This document shows, piece by piece, positions 33,121-41,403 of a stretch of DNA of 64,000 bases; the first letter of the stretch is position 1; each line of letters opens with the position of its first letter. Under the pieces are notes generated by a model, which ran no database searches, was not told where the DNA came from, and was given only the letters and a program-made list of their open reading frames with translations. This stretch comes from Streptomyces sp. JB150 (lineage in GTDB: Bacteria; Actinomycetota; Actinomycetes; Streptomycetales; Streptomycetaceae). The stretch covers positions 3,609,085-3,673,084 of the forward strand of contig NZ_CP049780.1 of NCBI RefSeq assembly GCF_011193355.1. Direction: 5' to 3'. The translations under genes and the position numbers were made by a program.

Positions 33121-35739
33121 ATGGCAACGACCACACCAGCCGGTGTGCGGGCTCACGCCAAGCACGGGGGAGGCGCCCACGGCGGCGGTTCCGCCGGCGG
33201 CGCACCGATGACCCACCGGCAGATCATGGAGGCGCTCTCCGGGCTGCTGCTCGGCATGTTCGCCGCCATCCTCTCCTCCACGATCGTCTCCAACGCCCTG
33301 CCCGAGATCATCCAGGACCTCGGCGGCGGCCAGAGCGCGTACACCTGGGTGGTCACCGCCGCCCTGCTGTCGATGACGGCGTCCACCCCGCTGTGGGGCA
33401 AGCTGGCCGACCTGGTCAGCAAGAAGGCGCTGGTGCAGATAGCCCTGCTGATCTACATCGTCGGCTCGGTCGTCGCCGGCCTGTCGCAGAACAGCGGCAT
33501 GCTGATCGGCGCCCGCGTCATCCAGGGCCTCGGCGCCGGCGGCCTGACCGCGCTGGCCCAGATCATCATGGCCGCGATGATCTCCCCGCGGGAGCGGGGC
33601 CGCTACTCCGGCTACCTGGGCGCGACGTTCGCGGTCGCGACGGTCGGCGGCCCGCTGGTCGGCGGTGTCATCACCGACACCGACTGGCTCGGCTGGCGCT
33701 GGTGCCTCTACGTCGGTGTGCCGTTCGCGCTGATCGCGCTCGTGGTGCTGCAGAAGACCCTGCACCTGCCGGAGAGCAGGCGCCGCGTGAAGGTCGACTG
33801 GGCCGGCGCCTTCTTCATCACCGCCGCCGTCTGCCTGCTGCTCATCTGGGTCACCTTCGCCGACGACAAGTACGACTGGCTGTCCTGGCAGACGTACACC
33901 ATGGTCGGCGGGGCGCTCGTGCTCGCCCTCGTCTTCCTGTTCGTCGAGACGAGGGCCGCCGAGCCGATCATCCCGCTGCACCTGTTCCGCAACCGCACGA
34001 TCACGCTGGCCTCGGTCGCCTCCCTGTTCGTCGGCATCGCGATGTTCGCGGGCACCGTCTTCTTCAGCCAGTACTTCCAGCTGGCCCGCGACAAGTCGCC
34101 GACGATGTCCGGTGTCATGACGATCCCGATGATCGCGGGCCTGTTCGTCTCCTCCACCGTCTCCGGCCTGATCATCACCAAGACCGGCAAGTGGAAGGCG
34201 TGGCTGGTCACCGGCGGTCTGCTGCTGACCGCGGGCCTCGGCCTGCTGGGCACCATGCGCTACGACACCGACTACTGGAAGATCGGCGTCTACATGGCCG
34301 TCATGGGTCTCGGCGTCGGCATGATGATGCAGAACCTCGTGCTGTCCACGCAGAACCAGGTCGCCCCGCACGAGCTGGGCGCCGCCAGCTCCGTCGTCAC
34401 CTTCTTCCGGTCGCTCGGCGGCGCGGTGGGCGTCTCCGCGCTGGGCTCGGTGATGTCGACCCGCATCACCCACTACGCCGAGGACACCATCGGGCAGCTC
34501 ACCCCGGAGCAGCGGGCGGGCGCCGCCAAGGCGATGGGCACGGGCCAGATCCCCGACATGGACCTGCTGCCCGCCCCGATCCGCGCCTGGCTGGAGAGCG
34601 CCTACGGGCACGGCATCGCCGACGTCTTCCTCTACGTCACGCCGATCGCGTTCATCGCCTTCCTGGTGACCCTGTTCATCAAGGAGGTCCCGCTGCGCAC
34701 CTCGGGCGCGCTGGCACAGGCGGCGGAGGCGTCCGCCCCGGCGGGGGCGACGGCGGAGCCGAAGGCCGAGGCCGGCACCGGCACCGGCACGGGCGGGAAG
34801 GTCCCGGCCTGGGCCACGGCCGCCGTGACCGAGGCCGCCGGTGAGGCCGGACCCGGGGGCGCACAGCGGCTCGCCGCCGTCACCACCGTGGCCGGGCCCG
34901 CCACGACCACCGAGGCCGCCGAGGCCCACGCGACCCCCGCGTCCGCGGAGGCCGCCGAGTCCGCCGCGTCGGCCGGGGGCGGCGTCCCGGTGCGCGGGCA
35001 GGTCCGCGGGGCCGAGAGCGCGCCCGTCCCGCAGGCCGCCGTCACGCTGATCTCCCTCTCCGGGCGGCAGCTGGGCCGGTCGGTCGCGCAGGCCGACGGC
35101 TCCTACACGCTGCACGCGCCGGGCGCGGGCTCGTACGTCCTGATCGCCTCCGCCGACGGCTTCCAGCCGCAGGCCTCCACGATCGTCGTGCACGACGAGC
35201 CGGTGGCGTACGACATCCTGCTCAGCGGCACCAGCGGGCTCAGCGGCGTCGTGCGGGCCGCCGGGAGCGCGCTGCCGGTCAAGGACGCGATGGTCGTCGT
35301 CACCGATGTGCGCGGGGATCTGCTGGCCAGTGCGGCCACCGGGGAGCAGGGCGAGTTCGGCTTCGCCGAGCTGGTGCCCGGCCCGGTGACCGTCGCGGTG
35401 AACGCCGCCGGGTTCCGGCCGCGCGCCCTGCCCGTCGAGGTGGACGGCACCGGGGTCACCCGCGTCGAGATCGACCTCGACGCCGGCGCCCGGGTGCGGG
35501 GCGTGGTGCGCGCACCGCACGGTCCCCTCGCGGACGCCCGCGTGACGCTGGTGGACGCGGCGGGCAACGTGGTCGGCACGGCCACCACCGGGGCGGACGG
35601 CGCGTACGCCTTCACCGACCTGGACGGCGGCGAGTACACGGTCATCGCGACCGGCTACCCGCCCGTCGCGACCGCCCTGACGGTCGCCGGCGCGGGCGTC
35701 GACGACCACGACATCACCCTCGCCCACCCCGGCGAGTGA
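33121..35739 (+). CDS. DHA2-type MFS exporter with three C-terminal carboxypeptidase-regulatory-like repeats
   Basis: An 872-residue fusion. Residues about 35-530 form a 14-helix drug:H+ antiporter (IVSNALPEIIQDLGG, LWGKLADLVSKKALVQI, VIQGLGAGGLTALAQIIMAA). A low-complexity Ala/Thr/Gly linker (about 531-620) leads to three repeats of about 84 residues starting near 621 (VRGQVRGAESAPVPQA), 705 (LSGVVRAAGSALPVKD) and 789 (VRGVVRAPHGPLADA), each with the Ig/transthyretin-like G-x-Y-x-F/L pattern. The start has AAGGAAG upstream. It is in the MarR operon; the next gene carries one copy of the same domain type. The substrate is unknown. Confidence 0.88.
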   Translation: MATTTPAGVRAHAKHGGGAHGGGSAGGAPMTHRQIMEALSGLLLGMFAAILSSTIVSNALPEIIQDLGGGQSAYTWVVTAALLSMTASTPLWGKLADLVSKKALVQIALLIYIVGSVVAGLSQNSGMLIGARVIQGLGAGGLTALAQIIMAAMISPRERGRYSGYLGATFAVATVGGPLVGGVITDTDWLGWRWCLYVGVPFALIALVVLQKTLHLPESRRRVKVDWAGAFFITAAVCLLLIWVTFADDKYDWLSWQTYTMVGGALVLALVFLFVETRAAEPIIPLHLFRNRTITLASVASLFVGIAMFAGTVFFSQYFQLARDKSPTMSGVMTIPMIAGLFVSSTVSGLIITKTGKWKAWLVTGGLLLTAGLGLLGTMRYDTDYWKIGVYMAVMGLGVGMMMQNLVLSTQNQVAPHELGAASSVVTFFRSLGGAVGVSALGSVMSTRITHYAEDTIGQLTPEQRAGAAKAMGTGQIPDMDLLPAPIRAWLESAYGHGIADVFLYVTPIAFIAFLVTLFIKEVPLRTSGALAQAAEASAPAGATAEPKAEAGTGTGTGGKVPAWATAAVTEAAGEAGPGGAQRLAAVTTVAGPATTTEAAEAHATPASAEAAESAASAGGGVPVRGQVRGAESAPVPQAAVTLISLSGRQLGRSVAQADGSYTLHAPGAGSYVLIASADGFQPQASTIVVHDEPVAYDILLSGTSGLSGVVRAAGSALPVKDAMVVVTDVRGDLLASAATGEQGEFGFAELVPGPVTVAVNAAGFRPRALPVEVDGTGVTRVEIDLDAGARVRGVVRAPHGPLADARVTLVDAAGNVVGTATTGADGAYAFTDLDGGEYTVIATGYPPVATALTVAGAGVDDHDITLAHPGE

Positions 35740-35746
35740 CCCAGAC

Positions 35747-35793
35747 ACCGGCCCGTGGCGCGCGCTCCGAGCGAGGGCGCGCCACGGGCCGGT
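35747..35793 (+). terminator. 17-bp perfect hairpin between the MFS and YceI genes
   Basis: ACCGGCCCGTGGCGCGC (35747-35763) pairs with its full complement (35777-35793), loop 13 bases, followed by TTTCCC. It may partly terminate the MFS transcript before the YceI gene. Confidence 0.8.
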
Positions 35794-35816
35794 TTCCCTG
35801 CGAGGAGTTATCGAAC

Positions 35817-36641
35817 ATGGCACTGACCGCGAGAATCCGTACCCGGGACGGATGGGCGGTGTCGCACGCCGTCGTCACCCTGACGGACATGACCGGCACG
35901 CAGGTGCTGCGGGCCGAGGCGGACGCGGACGGCGTCGTGCGCGATCCGACCGCGCTGGCGCCCGGGGCGTACACGGTGATCGTCACCGCCGTCGGGTACG
36001 CGCCGCACGCCGCCGGGGCGCTCGTCACGGCGGGCGGGCGGATCGAGGCCGGGACGGTGACGCTGGCCCGGCAGGGAAGTGGCTCCGAGCTGCCGCCGCC
36101 GGGGCCCTGGACGATCGACCCGGCGCACTCCAGTGTCGCCGCCGTCGCCCAGCACCTGGGCATCTCCAGCGTGCGCGGGCGGTTCACCGACTTCGGCGGG
36201 TCGATCGAGATCGCGCCCGACGACGTCGGGAAGTCGCGGGTGGAGGCGGTGATCCGGGCGGCGTCGATCGACACCGGCAACGGGATGCGCGACACCCATC
36301 TGAGGTCGGCGGACTTCCTGGACACCGAGCGGTTCCCGGAGATCGTCTACCGGTCGGCGGGCCTGTCACCGGCCGGCCCGGACCGCTGGACGGTCCACGG
36401 CGAGCTGGACATGCGCGGTGTCGTCCGCCCGGTCGACCTGGACCTGTCCTACCTCGGCACCGGCGCCGACCCGTGGGGCGGGACGCGCGCGGCGTTCCGG
36501 GCGACGGCCGAGCTGCGGCGCGAGGACTTCGCGATGAACTACAACCAGGTCGTGCAGGCCGGTATCGCGGCGATCGGCACCACCCTGCGGGTCGAGCTGG
36601 ACATCCAGGCGGTCCAGGGCGAGCGCCTGCCCCAGCCGTAG
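35817..36641 (+). CDS. YceI family protein with N-terminal carboxypeptidase-regulatory-like domain
   Basis: A 274-residue protein. The first 85 residues (MALTARIRTRDGWAVSHAVVTLTDMTGTQVLRAEADADGVVRDPTALAPGAYTVIVTAVGYAPHAAG region) resemble the repeats at the end of the upstream exporter. Residues about 95-270 form a YceI lipocalin-like barrel (WTIDPAHSSVAAVAQHLGISSVRGRFTDFGGSIEIAPDD; GELDMRGVVRPVDLDLSYLG; IGTTLRVELDIQAV). YceI proteins bind isoprenoid-like lipids. No signal peptide is seen, so it is probably cytoplasmic. Confidence 0.85.
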   Translation: MALTARIRTRDGWAVSHAVVTLTDMTGTQVLRAEADADGVVRDPTALAPGAYTVIVTAVGYAPHAAGALVTAGGRIEAGTVTLARQGSGSELPPPGPWTIDPAHSSVAAVAQHLGISSVRGRFTDFGGSIEIAPDDVGKSRVEAVIRAASIDTGNGMRDTHLRSADFLDTERFPEIVYRSAGLSPAGPDRWTVHGELDMRGVVRPVDLDLSYLGTGADPWGGTRAAFRATAELRREDFAMNYNQVVQAGIAAIGTTLRVELDIQAVQGERLPQP

Positions 36642-36751
36642 GCCGACGGCACGGCACCGGACACCGCGACCACCACCCGGCTGTCGCTGGACGAGCCGCA
36701 GGACCTCGTACGGCGACGGGAGGCTTCCCCGGCGCGGCCGGTGGCGCGGGC

Positions 36752-36773
36752 GGACACCCCGTAGGGGGTGTCC
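36752..36773. terminator. Bidirectional hairpin between the YceI and TetR genes
   Basis: GGACACCCC (36752-36760) pairs with GGGGTGTCC (36765-36773), loop GTAG. It lies between two converging genes. Confidence 0.8.
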
Positions 36774-36779
36774 CGCCGG

Positions 36780-37553
36780 TCAAGCGCGTTCGACCATCGC
36801 CTCGATGCCGGCGATCAGCAGGTCGAGGGCGTAGGAGAAGTCGCGGTCCAGCATCTCGGCGACCGTGCTGCCGCCCCGGGCCGCCATGATGTCCTTCGAC
36901 TCCTGGAGGAACTCGCCGGTCTCGGGCACCTCGCTCACCGTGCGCAGGGCCTGCTCGTAGAAGCCGTCCGGGGTCTGACCGGTGTCGGCGACGCGGGTGT
37001 AGAAGTGGCCCTCGATGGTGCCGTAGCCGTAGACGAACTGGAAGACGGCGACGATGGCGCTCGTGATGCGGTGGGCGGGCATGCCCGTGCGGCGGATGAT
37101 GTGCTGCACCACGCGGGCGAACGCCAGGTTCCGCGGGCCGATGTTGAGGAACCGGCCGACCAGCGGGGAGGCCCAGGGGTGGCGCACCAGCAGGGCCCGG
37201 TACTCCGCCGCCAGCGCCCGCAGCTGGTCCCGCCAGTCCTCGCCGGCGTCCGGGTCGGGCAGCCGCAGCTCGCCGAAGACGGCGTCCAGGGCGAGCTCCA
37301 GGAGATCGTCCTTGGTGTCGACGTACCAGTACACGGACATGGCGGTGACGTTCAGCTCGGCCGCCAGCCGCCGCATGGAGAACTTCGCCAGGCCCTCCGC
37401 GTCCAGCAGCCGCACGGCCGCCTCGGTGATGCGCTCCCGGTCCAGCCCGGACGGCTGCCCGCCGCCCCGCCGGCGGCGCCCCTCGTCCCCCAGCCAGACG
37501 CTGGCCCGCGCCGCCCCCCGTTCCGCAGCGTTCTCAGCAGCGTCCTTCGCCAT
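36780..37553 (-). CDS. TetR family transcriptional regulator
   Basis: A 257-residue repressor. A basic N-terminal extension (RRRRGGGQPSGLDR) precedes the helix-turn-helix ITEAAVRLLDAEGLAKFSMRRLAAELNVTAMSVYWYVDTKDDLLELALD; the C-terminal half matches the TetR class of tetracycline-repressor-like ligand domains (VRHPWASPLVGRFLNIGPRNLAF). It lies 115 bases downstream of the MFS gene in the same direction and is the natural candidate to bind the 38-bp palindrome at the MFS start. Confidence 0.87.
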   Translation of the reverse strand: MAKDAAENAAERGAARASVWLGDEGRRRRGGGQPSGLDRERITEAAVRLLDAEGLAKFSMRRLAAELNVTAMSVYWYVDTKDDLLELALDAVFGELRLPDPDAGEDWRDQLRALAAEYRALLVRHPWASPLVGRFLNIGPRNLAFARVVQHIIRRTGMPAHRITSAIVAVFQFVYGYGTIEGHFYTRVADTGQTPDGFYEQALRTVSEVPETGEFLQESKDIMAARGGSTVAEMLDRDFSYALDLLIAGIEAMVERA

Positions 37554-37668
37554 GGCGCACCTTCCTGAGCATTCCGACGCCGGTCATCCCACGTAACTTA
37601 GGGGGCGGGGGCCCGCACGGAACGGCGCGGACCACCCGCGGCCGCCCCCGCCCGGCGTCCCCCGGTCC

Positions 37669-39141
37669 TCAGGCGTCTTCCCGCTCGGCCCGGCGCAGCA
37701 ACGCCGCCGCGACGACACCGCCCAGCAGCACGGCGGCCGCGCCCACCAGCTGACTGAGCGACAGCCCGTCGGCATACGCGTCGACCACCCGGTCGCGCTC
37801 CGCGGCGGAGCCGGCCGCCGCCAGCGCCACCGGCAGTGACACCGCGGCGAACCGCGCGTTGAGCACCGCGCCCAGCACGGCCACCCCGAGCCCGTTGCCG
37901 AACTCCGCCAGCGTGCCGTTGATCCCGGCGCCGACGCCCGCCTTCGCGGGCGGGATCGCGCTCATGATCGCGTGCGCCATCGCGGGGTTGGCGACGGCAC
38001 AGCCCACCCCGATCAGCACCAGCCCGAGCAGCATCCCGGCGTACCCGCCGGAGCCGAGCGTCGCGATCGACACCAGGCCGGCGGACATCAGCACCATGCC
38101 CAGCAGGACGGAGACCGGCGTGCCGAGGGCGGTGGTCCACTTCGCCGACAGCCCGGAGAAGTTGAGCACCACGACCGCCAGCGCCAGCGGCGCCGTGCGC
38201 AGGCCGGCCTCCAGCGGGCCGTAGCCGAGCACGAACTGCAGGTGCTGGGTGAGCAGGAACAGCGCGCCGCCCATCCCGAAGGTGATCAGCACGGCTCCGG
38301 CGACCGCGCCGGTGAACCGGCGGTTGCGGAAGAAGTGCAGGTCGAGCATGGGATACGGGATCCGGCTCTCCCACCAGGCGAACACCGCGAGGACGACGAC
38401 CGCGACCGTGCCGCCGGCCAGCACCCGCCCGGACGACCAGCCGTGCTCCGGGCCGGAGATGATCGTGAAGACCAGGGACGACATGCCGATGGTGGACAGC
38501 AGCGCGCCGAGCAGGTCGGGCCGGTCGCCCTGCGGGTTCTTCGACTCCGGCACGAGCGCGACGACGGCGGCCAGGCCGAGCGCGGCGACCGGCAGGTTGA
38601 TCAGGAAGATGGCACCCCACCAGAAGTGGTCCAGCAGGAAGCCGCCGACGAGCGGACCGGTGGCGAAGCCGAGCGCGTTGACCGCGCTCCAGATGCCGAT
38701 CGCCTTCGGGTGTTCCTCCGGCGCGAAGATCTGCATGGCCACGGCGAGGGTGGTGGTCAGCAGCAGCGCGCCGCCCACGCCCATGCCGGCCCGTGCGGCG
38801 ATCAGCTGGGCGGTGGAGTCGGCGAGGCCGGCGACCAGGGAGCCGGCGCCGAACAGCGCCAGGCCGGTGATCAGCATCTTCTTGCGGCCGTAGCGGTCGG
38901 CGGCGCTGCCGGCGGTGAGCAGCAGGCCCGACTGGACCAGCGAGTAGGCGTTGATCATCCACTGGATGTCGGAGGTCGCGGCGTCCAGTTCCTCGGTGAG
39001 GGACGGGATGGCCACGTTCAGGACGGTGTTGTCGAGCAGCACCGTCAGCTGGGCGAGACAGATGACACCGAGGATCAGCCAGCGCCGCGGGTGGCCGCCC
39101 TGGATGTCGGGCGGGGACTGAACCGGAGAGGTCGACGACAT
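37669..39141 (-). CDS. DHA2-type MFS drug transporter
   Basis: A 490-residue 14-helix exporter: WLILGVICLAQLTVLLDNTVLNVAIPSL (helix 1 with the DxTVxNVALP-type motif), AGSAADRYGRKKMLITGLALF and GPLVGGFLLDHFWWGAIFLINLPV. The ATG at 39141 directly abuts a 38-bp palindrome that contains TATACG about 9 bases upstream, so the message may be leaderless; no SD is present. A GTG at 39150 lies inside the palindrome. Its product probably exports the ligand sensed by the TetR encoded downstream. Confidence 0.87.
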   Translation of the reverse strand: MSSTSPVQSPPDIQGGHPRRWLILGVICLAQLTVLLDNTVLNVAIPSLTEELDAATSDIQWMINAYSLVQSGLLLTAGSAADRYGRKKMLITGLALFGAGSLVAGLADSTAQLIAARAGMGVGGALLLTTTLAVAMQIFAPEEHPKAIGIWSAVNALGFATGPLVGGFLLDHFWWGAIFLINLPVAALGLAAVVALVPESKNPQGDRPDLLGALLSTIGMSSLVFTIISGPEHGWSSGRVLAGGTVAVVVLAVFAWWESRIPYPMLDLHFFRNRRFTGAVAGAVLITFGMGGALFLLTQHLQFVLGYGPLEAGLRTAPLALAVVVLNFSGLSAKWTTALGTPVSVLLGMVLMSAGLVSIATLGSGGYAGMLLGLVLIGVGCAVANPAMAHAIMSAIPPAKAGVGAGINGTLAEFGNGLGVAVLGAVLNARFAAVSLPVALAAAGSAAERDRVVDAYADGLSLSQLVGAAAVLLGGVVAAALLRRAEREDA

Positions 39142-39179
39142 GCTGTACACCGTATAGGCGGCCCTATACGGTGTACAGC
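39142..39179. promoter_or_regulatory. 38-bp perfect palindrome at the MFS start (TetR operator)
   Basis: GCTGTACACCGTATAGG (39142-39158) and its exact complement (39163-39179) flank a four-base spacer. A -10-like TATACG lies inside, so a bound repressor would cover the promoter. Confidence 0.85.
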
Positions 39180-39198
39180 GATTATCCGGCTGCCGGCG

Positions 39199-41403
39199 TC
39201 AGCTCTTCGGCCGGGTCAGGTCGTAGAAGGTGGCCGAACCGACCGTCACCGCCTCGAAGTTCTCCTCGACCCAGGCGCTGATCCGCGCGGAGGTGCCGTC
39301 GCCGCCGCCGGGGCCCGTGCCGCCGCCGGTGCCGCTCGCGAGGAAGTAGTGGATCTCGCCGTCCTCGACGTACCGCTGGAACCGCTCGAGCGTCGGCGCC
39401 GGGTCGGTGCCGTTGAAGCCGCCGATCGCCATCACCGGCTCGCCCGTGGCCAGCTGGTAGCTCGCGGCGTTCTGCGAGCCGATGGCCGCGGCGGCCCAGG
39501 TGTACCGCGCGGCGTCCGCCTCCAGCAGCCGCCTGGCCTCGTCGGAGACGGAGGCGCCGTTGAGGAGGCCGCCCATGCCGCCGCCCGCACGGCCACCGCC
39601 CTCGCCGGTGCCGCCGCCGGGCGTCTGGGGGCGGCCGTTTCGCTGGGTGCCGTTCTGCTGGTTCGGGCCAGGTCCGCCGGGGAGGGCGCCGCCGAAGCCG
39701 CCCGTCGGGGGCTGGTTCGCCGTCCCGCCGTCCTGGCCGCCGGGCGCCTGGTTCCGGCCGCCCTGCCGGTTGCCGTCCGGGAAGCCGCCGGGGCCGCCGC
39801 CCGCGCCGGGCCGCCCGCCGCCCATGCCGCCGGCGACCGCCGGGCCGGCCGTGACGATCGAGCCGCTGTGGCCCTCGCCGAGGGTGGTGAGGGTGTACGC
39901 CGCCGGCCCGGCCAGCCCGGTCACCAGGGCCAGCGCGACCACGCCGAAGGTCAGGCGGCGGCCGAGCCGGCCGGCGAAGACCAGGCCGAGCGCGGCGGTC
40001 AGTCCGCCGGCGAGGACCGCCCACTTCAGCCACGGCAGGTAGGCGGCGGAGCGGTCGAGCAGGACGTAGCCCCAGGCCGCGGTGGCCGTCGTCGCGGCGG
40101 CCAGGGTCAGCGAGGCCCCCACCCGGCCGCGCTCCCGCCACAGCAGGGCCGTGCCCATGCCGGTCAGCGCGGCGACGTACGGGGCGAGGGCGACGGTGTA
40201 GTACTCGTGGAAGATGCCCTGCATGAAGCTGAAGACCACCATGGTGATCAGCAGGGAGCCGCCCCACAGGAGGAACGCCGCGCGGGTGGGGTCCGTGCGG
40301 TTCGGCTTGCGGGTGGCGAACAGGGCGGCGACGAGGAGGATCAGCGCCGCCGGGATCAGCCAGGAGACCTGGCCGCCGATGGTCGCGCCGAACATCCGGT
40401 CCCAGCCGGTCTCGCCCCAGCCGCCGCCCTGGCCGCCGCCGACACTGCCGGTCTCCTCGCCGTTGATCCGGCCGAGCCCGTTGTAGCCGAAGGTCAGCTC
40501 CAGGAAGGAGTTGTGCTGCGAGCCGCCGACGTACGGCCGCGAGGACGCCGGCCACAGCTCCACGACCGCCACCCACCAGCCGCCCGCGACGACCATCGCG
40601 AGTCCGGCGAGCAGCACCTGGCCGACGCGCCTGCGCAGCGGGGCGGGGGCCAGCACGACGTAGACCAGCGCGAGCACCGGCAGGATCAGGAAGGCCTGCA
40701 GGGTCTTGACCAGGAAGGCCAGTCCGATCGCCGTGCCCGCCCACACCAGCCACTTCGTCCGCGCTTCCTCCAGGGCGCGCTGGGTGCCGTACACGGCACA
40801 GGTCATGAGCAGCGCGAGGGCCGCGTCCGGGTTGTTGAAGCGGAACATCAGCGCGGCTACCGGCGTCAGCGCGAAGACCGCCATGGTGAGCAGCCCGGCC
40901 GGGGCGGCGAAGCGGCGGCGGACGGACGCGTGGAGCACACCGGCCGTCGCCACCGCCATCAGCACCTGCGGGAACAGGATCGCGAAGGAGTTCAGGCCGA
41001 GCAGCCGCACCGACAGCGCCATCGGCCACAGGGCGGCGGGGGGCTTGTCGACGGTGATGGCGTTGCCCGCGTCGAGCGAGCCGAAGAAGAACGCCTTCCA
41101 GGACTGGCTGCCGGCCTGGACGGCCGCGGAGTAGAAGGAGTTGGCGTAACCGGACGCCGTCAGGTTCCAGGTGTACAGCGCGCCGACGAGGAGCAGCGCG
41201 CCGAGGAAGGCGGGGCGGGCCCAGCGGGGGTCGTCGGGGCGGCCGCGCCACAGCCGGCGGACGGGGGAAGGACGCTCGGCGGAGGGCGGGCCGGCGGGCG
41301 GGCCGTGCGGCGGGGACGCGGGCGTGGGTGCGGGTGTGGGTGGGGGTGTGATGGTGGTGGCGGGCGCGGGCGCGGGTGTGGTCGCGGGCGTGGTCTCGGT
41401 CAT
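39199..41403 (-). CDS. GT39/ArnT-like membrane glycosyltransferase
   Basis: A 734-residue polytopic protein. A Pro/Thr/Ala-rich N-terminal tail (about 50 residues) is followed by the lipid-sugar-dependent glycosyltransferase core: NLTASGYANSFYSAAVQAGSQSWKAFFFGSLDAGNAITVDKPPAALWPMAL with the Asp-containing first loop, about eleven helices, then a Gly/Asn/Gln-rich linker (about 510-610) and a C-terminal extracellular domain (ARYTWAAAAIGSQNAASYQLATGEPVMAIGGFNGTDPAPTLERFQRYV). Such enzymes use polyprenyl-phosphate sugars outside the membrane. It overlaps the GT2 gene as ATGA, the enzyme likely to make its donor. Confidence 0.87.
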   Translation of the reverse strand: MTETTPATTPAPAPATTITPPPTPAPTPASPPHGPPAGPPSAERPSPVRRLWRGRPDDPRWARPAFLGALLLVGALYTWNLTASGYANSFYSAAVQAGSQSWKAFFFGSLDAGNAITVDKPPAALWPMALSVRLLGLNSFAILFPQVLMAVATAGVLHASVRRRFAAPAGLLTMAVFALTPVAALMFRFNNPDAALALLMTCAVYGTQRALEEARTKWLVWAGTAIGLAFLVKTLQAFLILPVLALVYVVLAPAPLRRRVGQVLLAGLAMVVAGGWWVAVVELWPASSRPYVGGSQHNSFLELTFGYNGLGRINGEETGSVGGGQGGGWGETGWDRMFGATIGGQVSWLIPAALILLVAALFATRKPNRTDPTRAAFLLWGGSLLITMVVFSFMQGIFHEYYTVALAPYVAALTGMGTALLWRERGRVGASLTLAAATTATAAWGYVLLDRSAAYLPWLKWAVLAGGLTAALGLVFAGRLGRRLTFGVVALALVTGLAGPAAYTLTTLGEGHSGSIVTAGPAVAGGMGGGRPGAGGGPGGFPDGNRQGGRNQAPGGQDGGTANQPPTGGFGGALPGGPGPNQQNGTQRNGRPQTPGGGTGEGGGRAGGGMGGLLNGASVSDEARRLLEADAARYTWAAAAIGSQNAASYQLATGEPVMAIGGFNGTDPAPTLERFQRYVEDGEIHYFLASGTGGGTGPGGGDGTSARISAWVEENFEAVTVGSATFYDLTRPKS

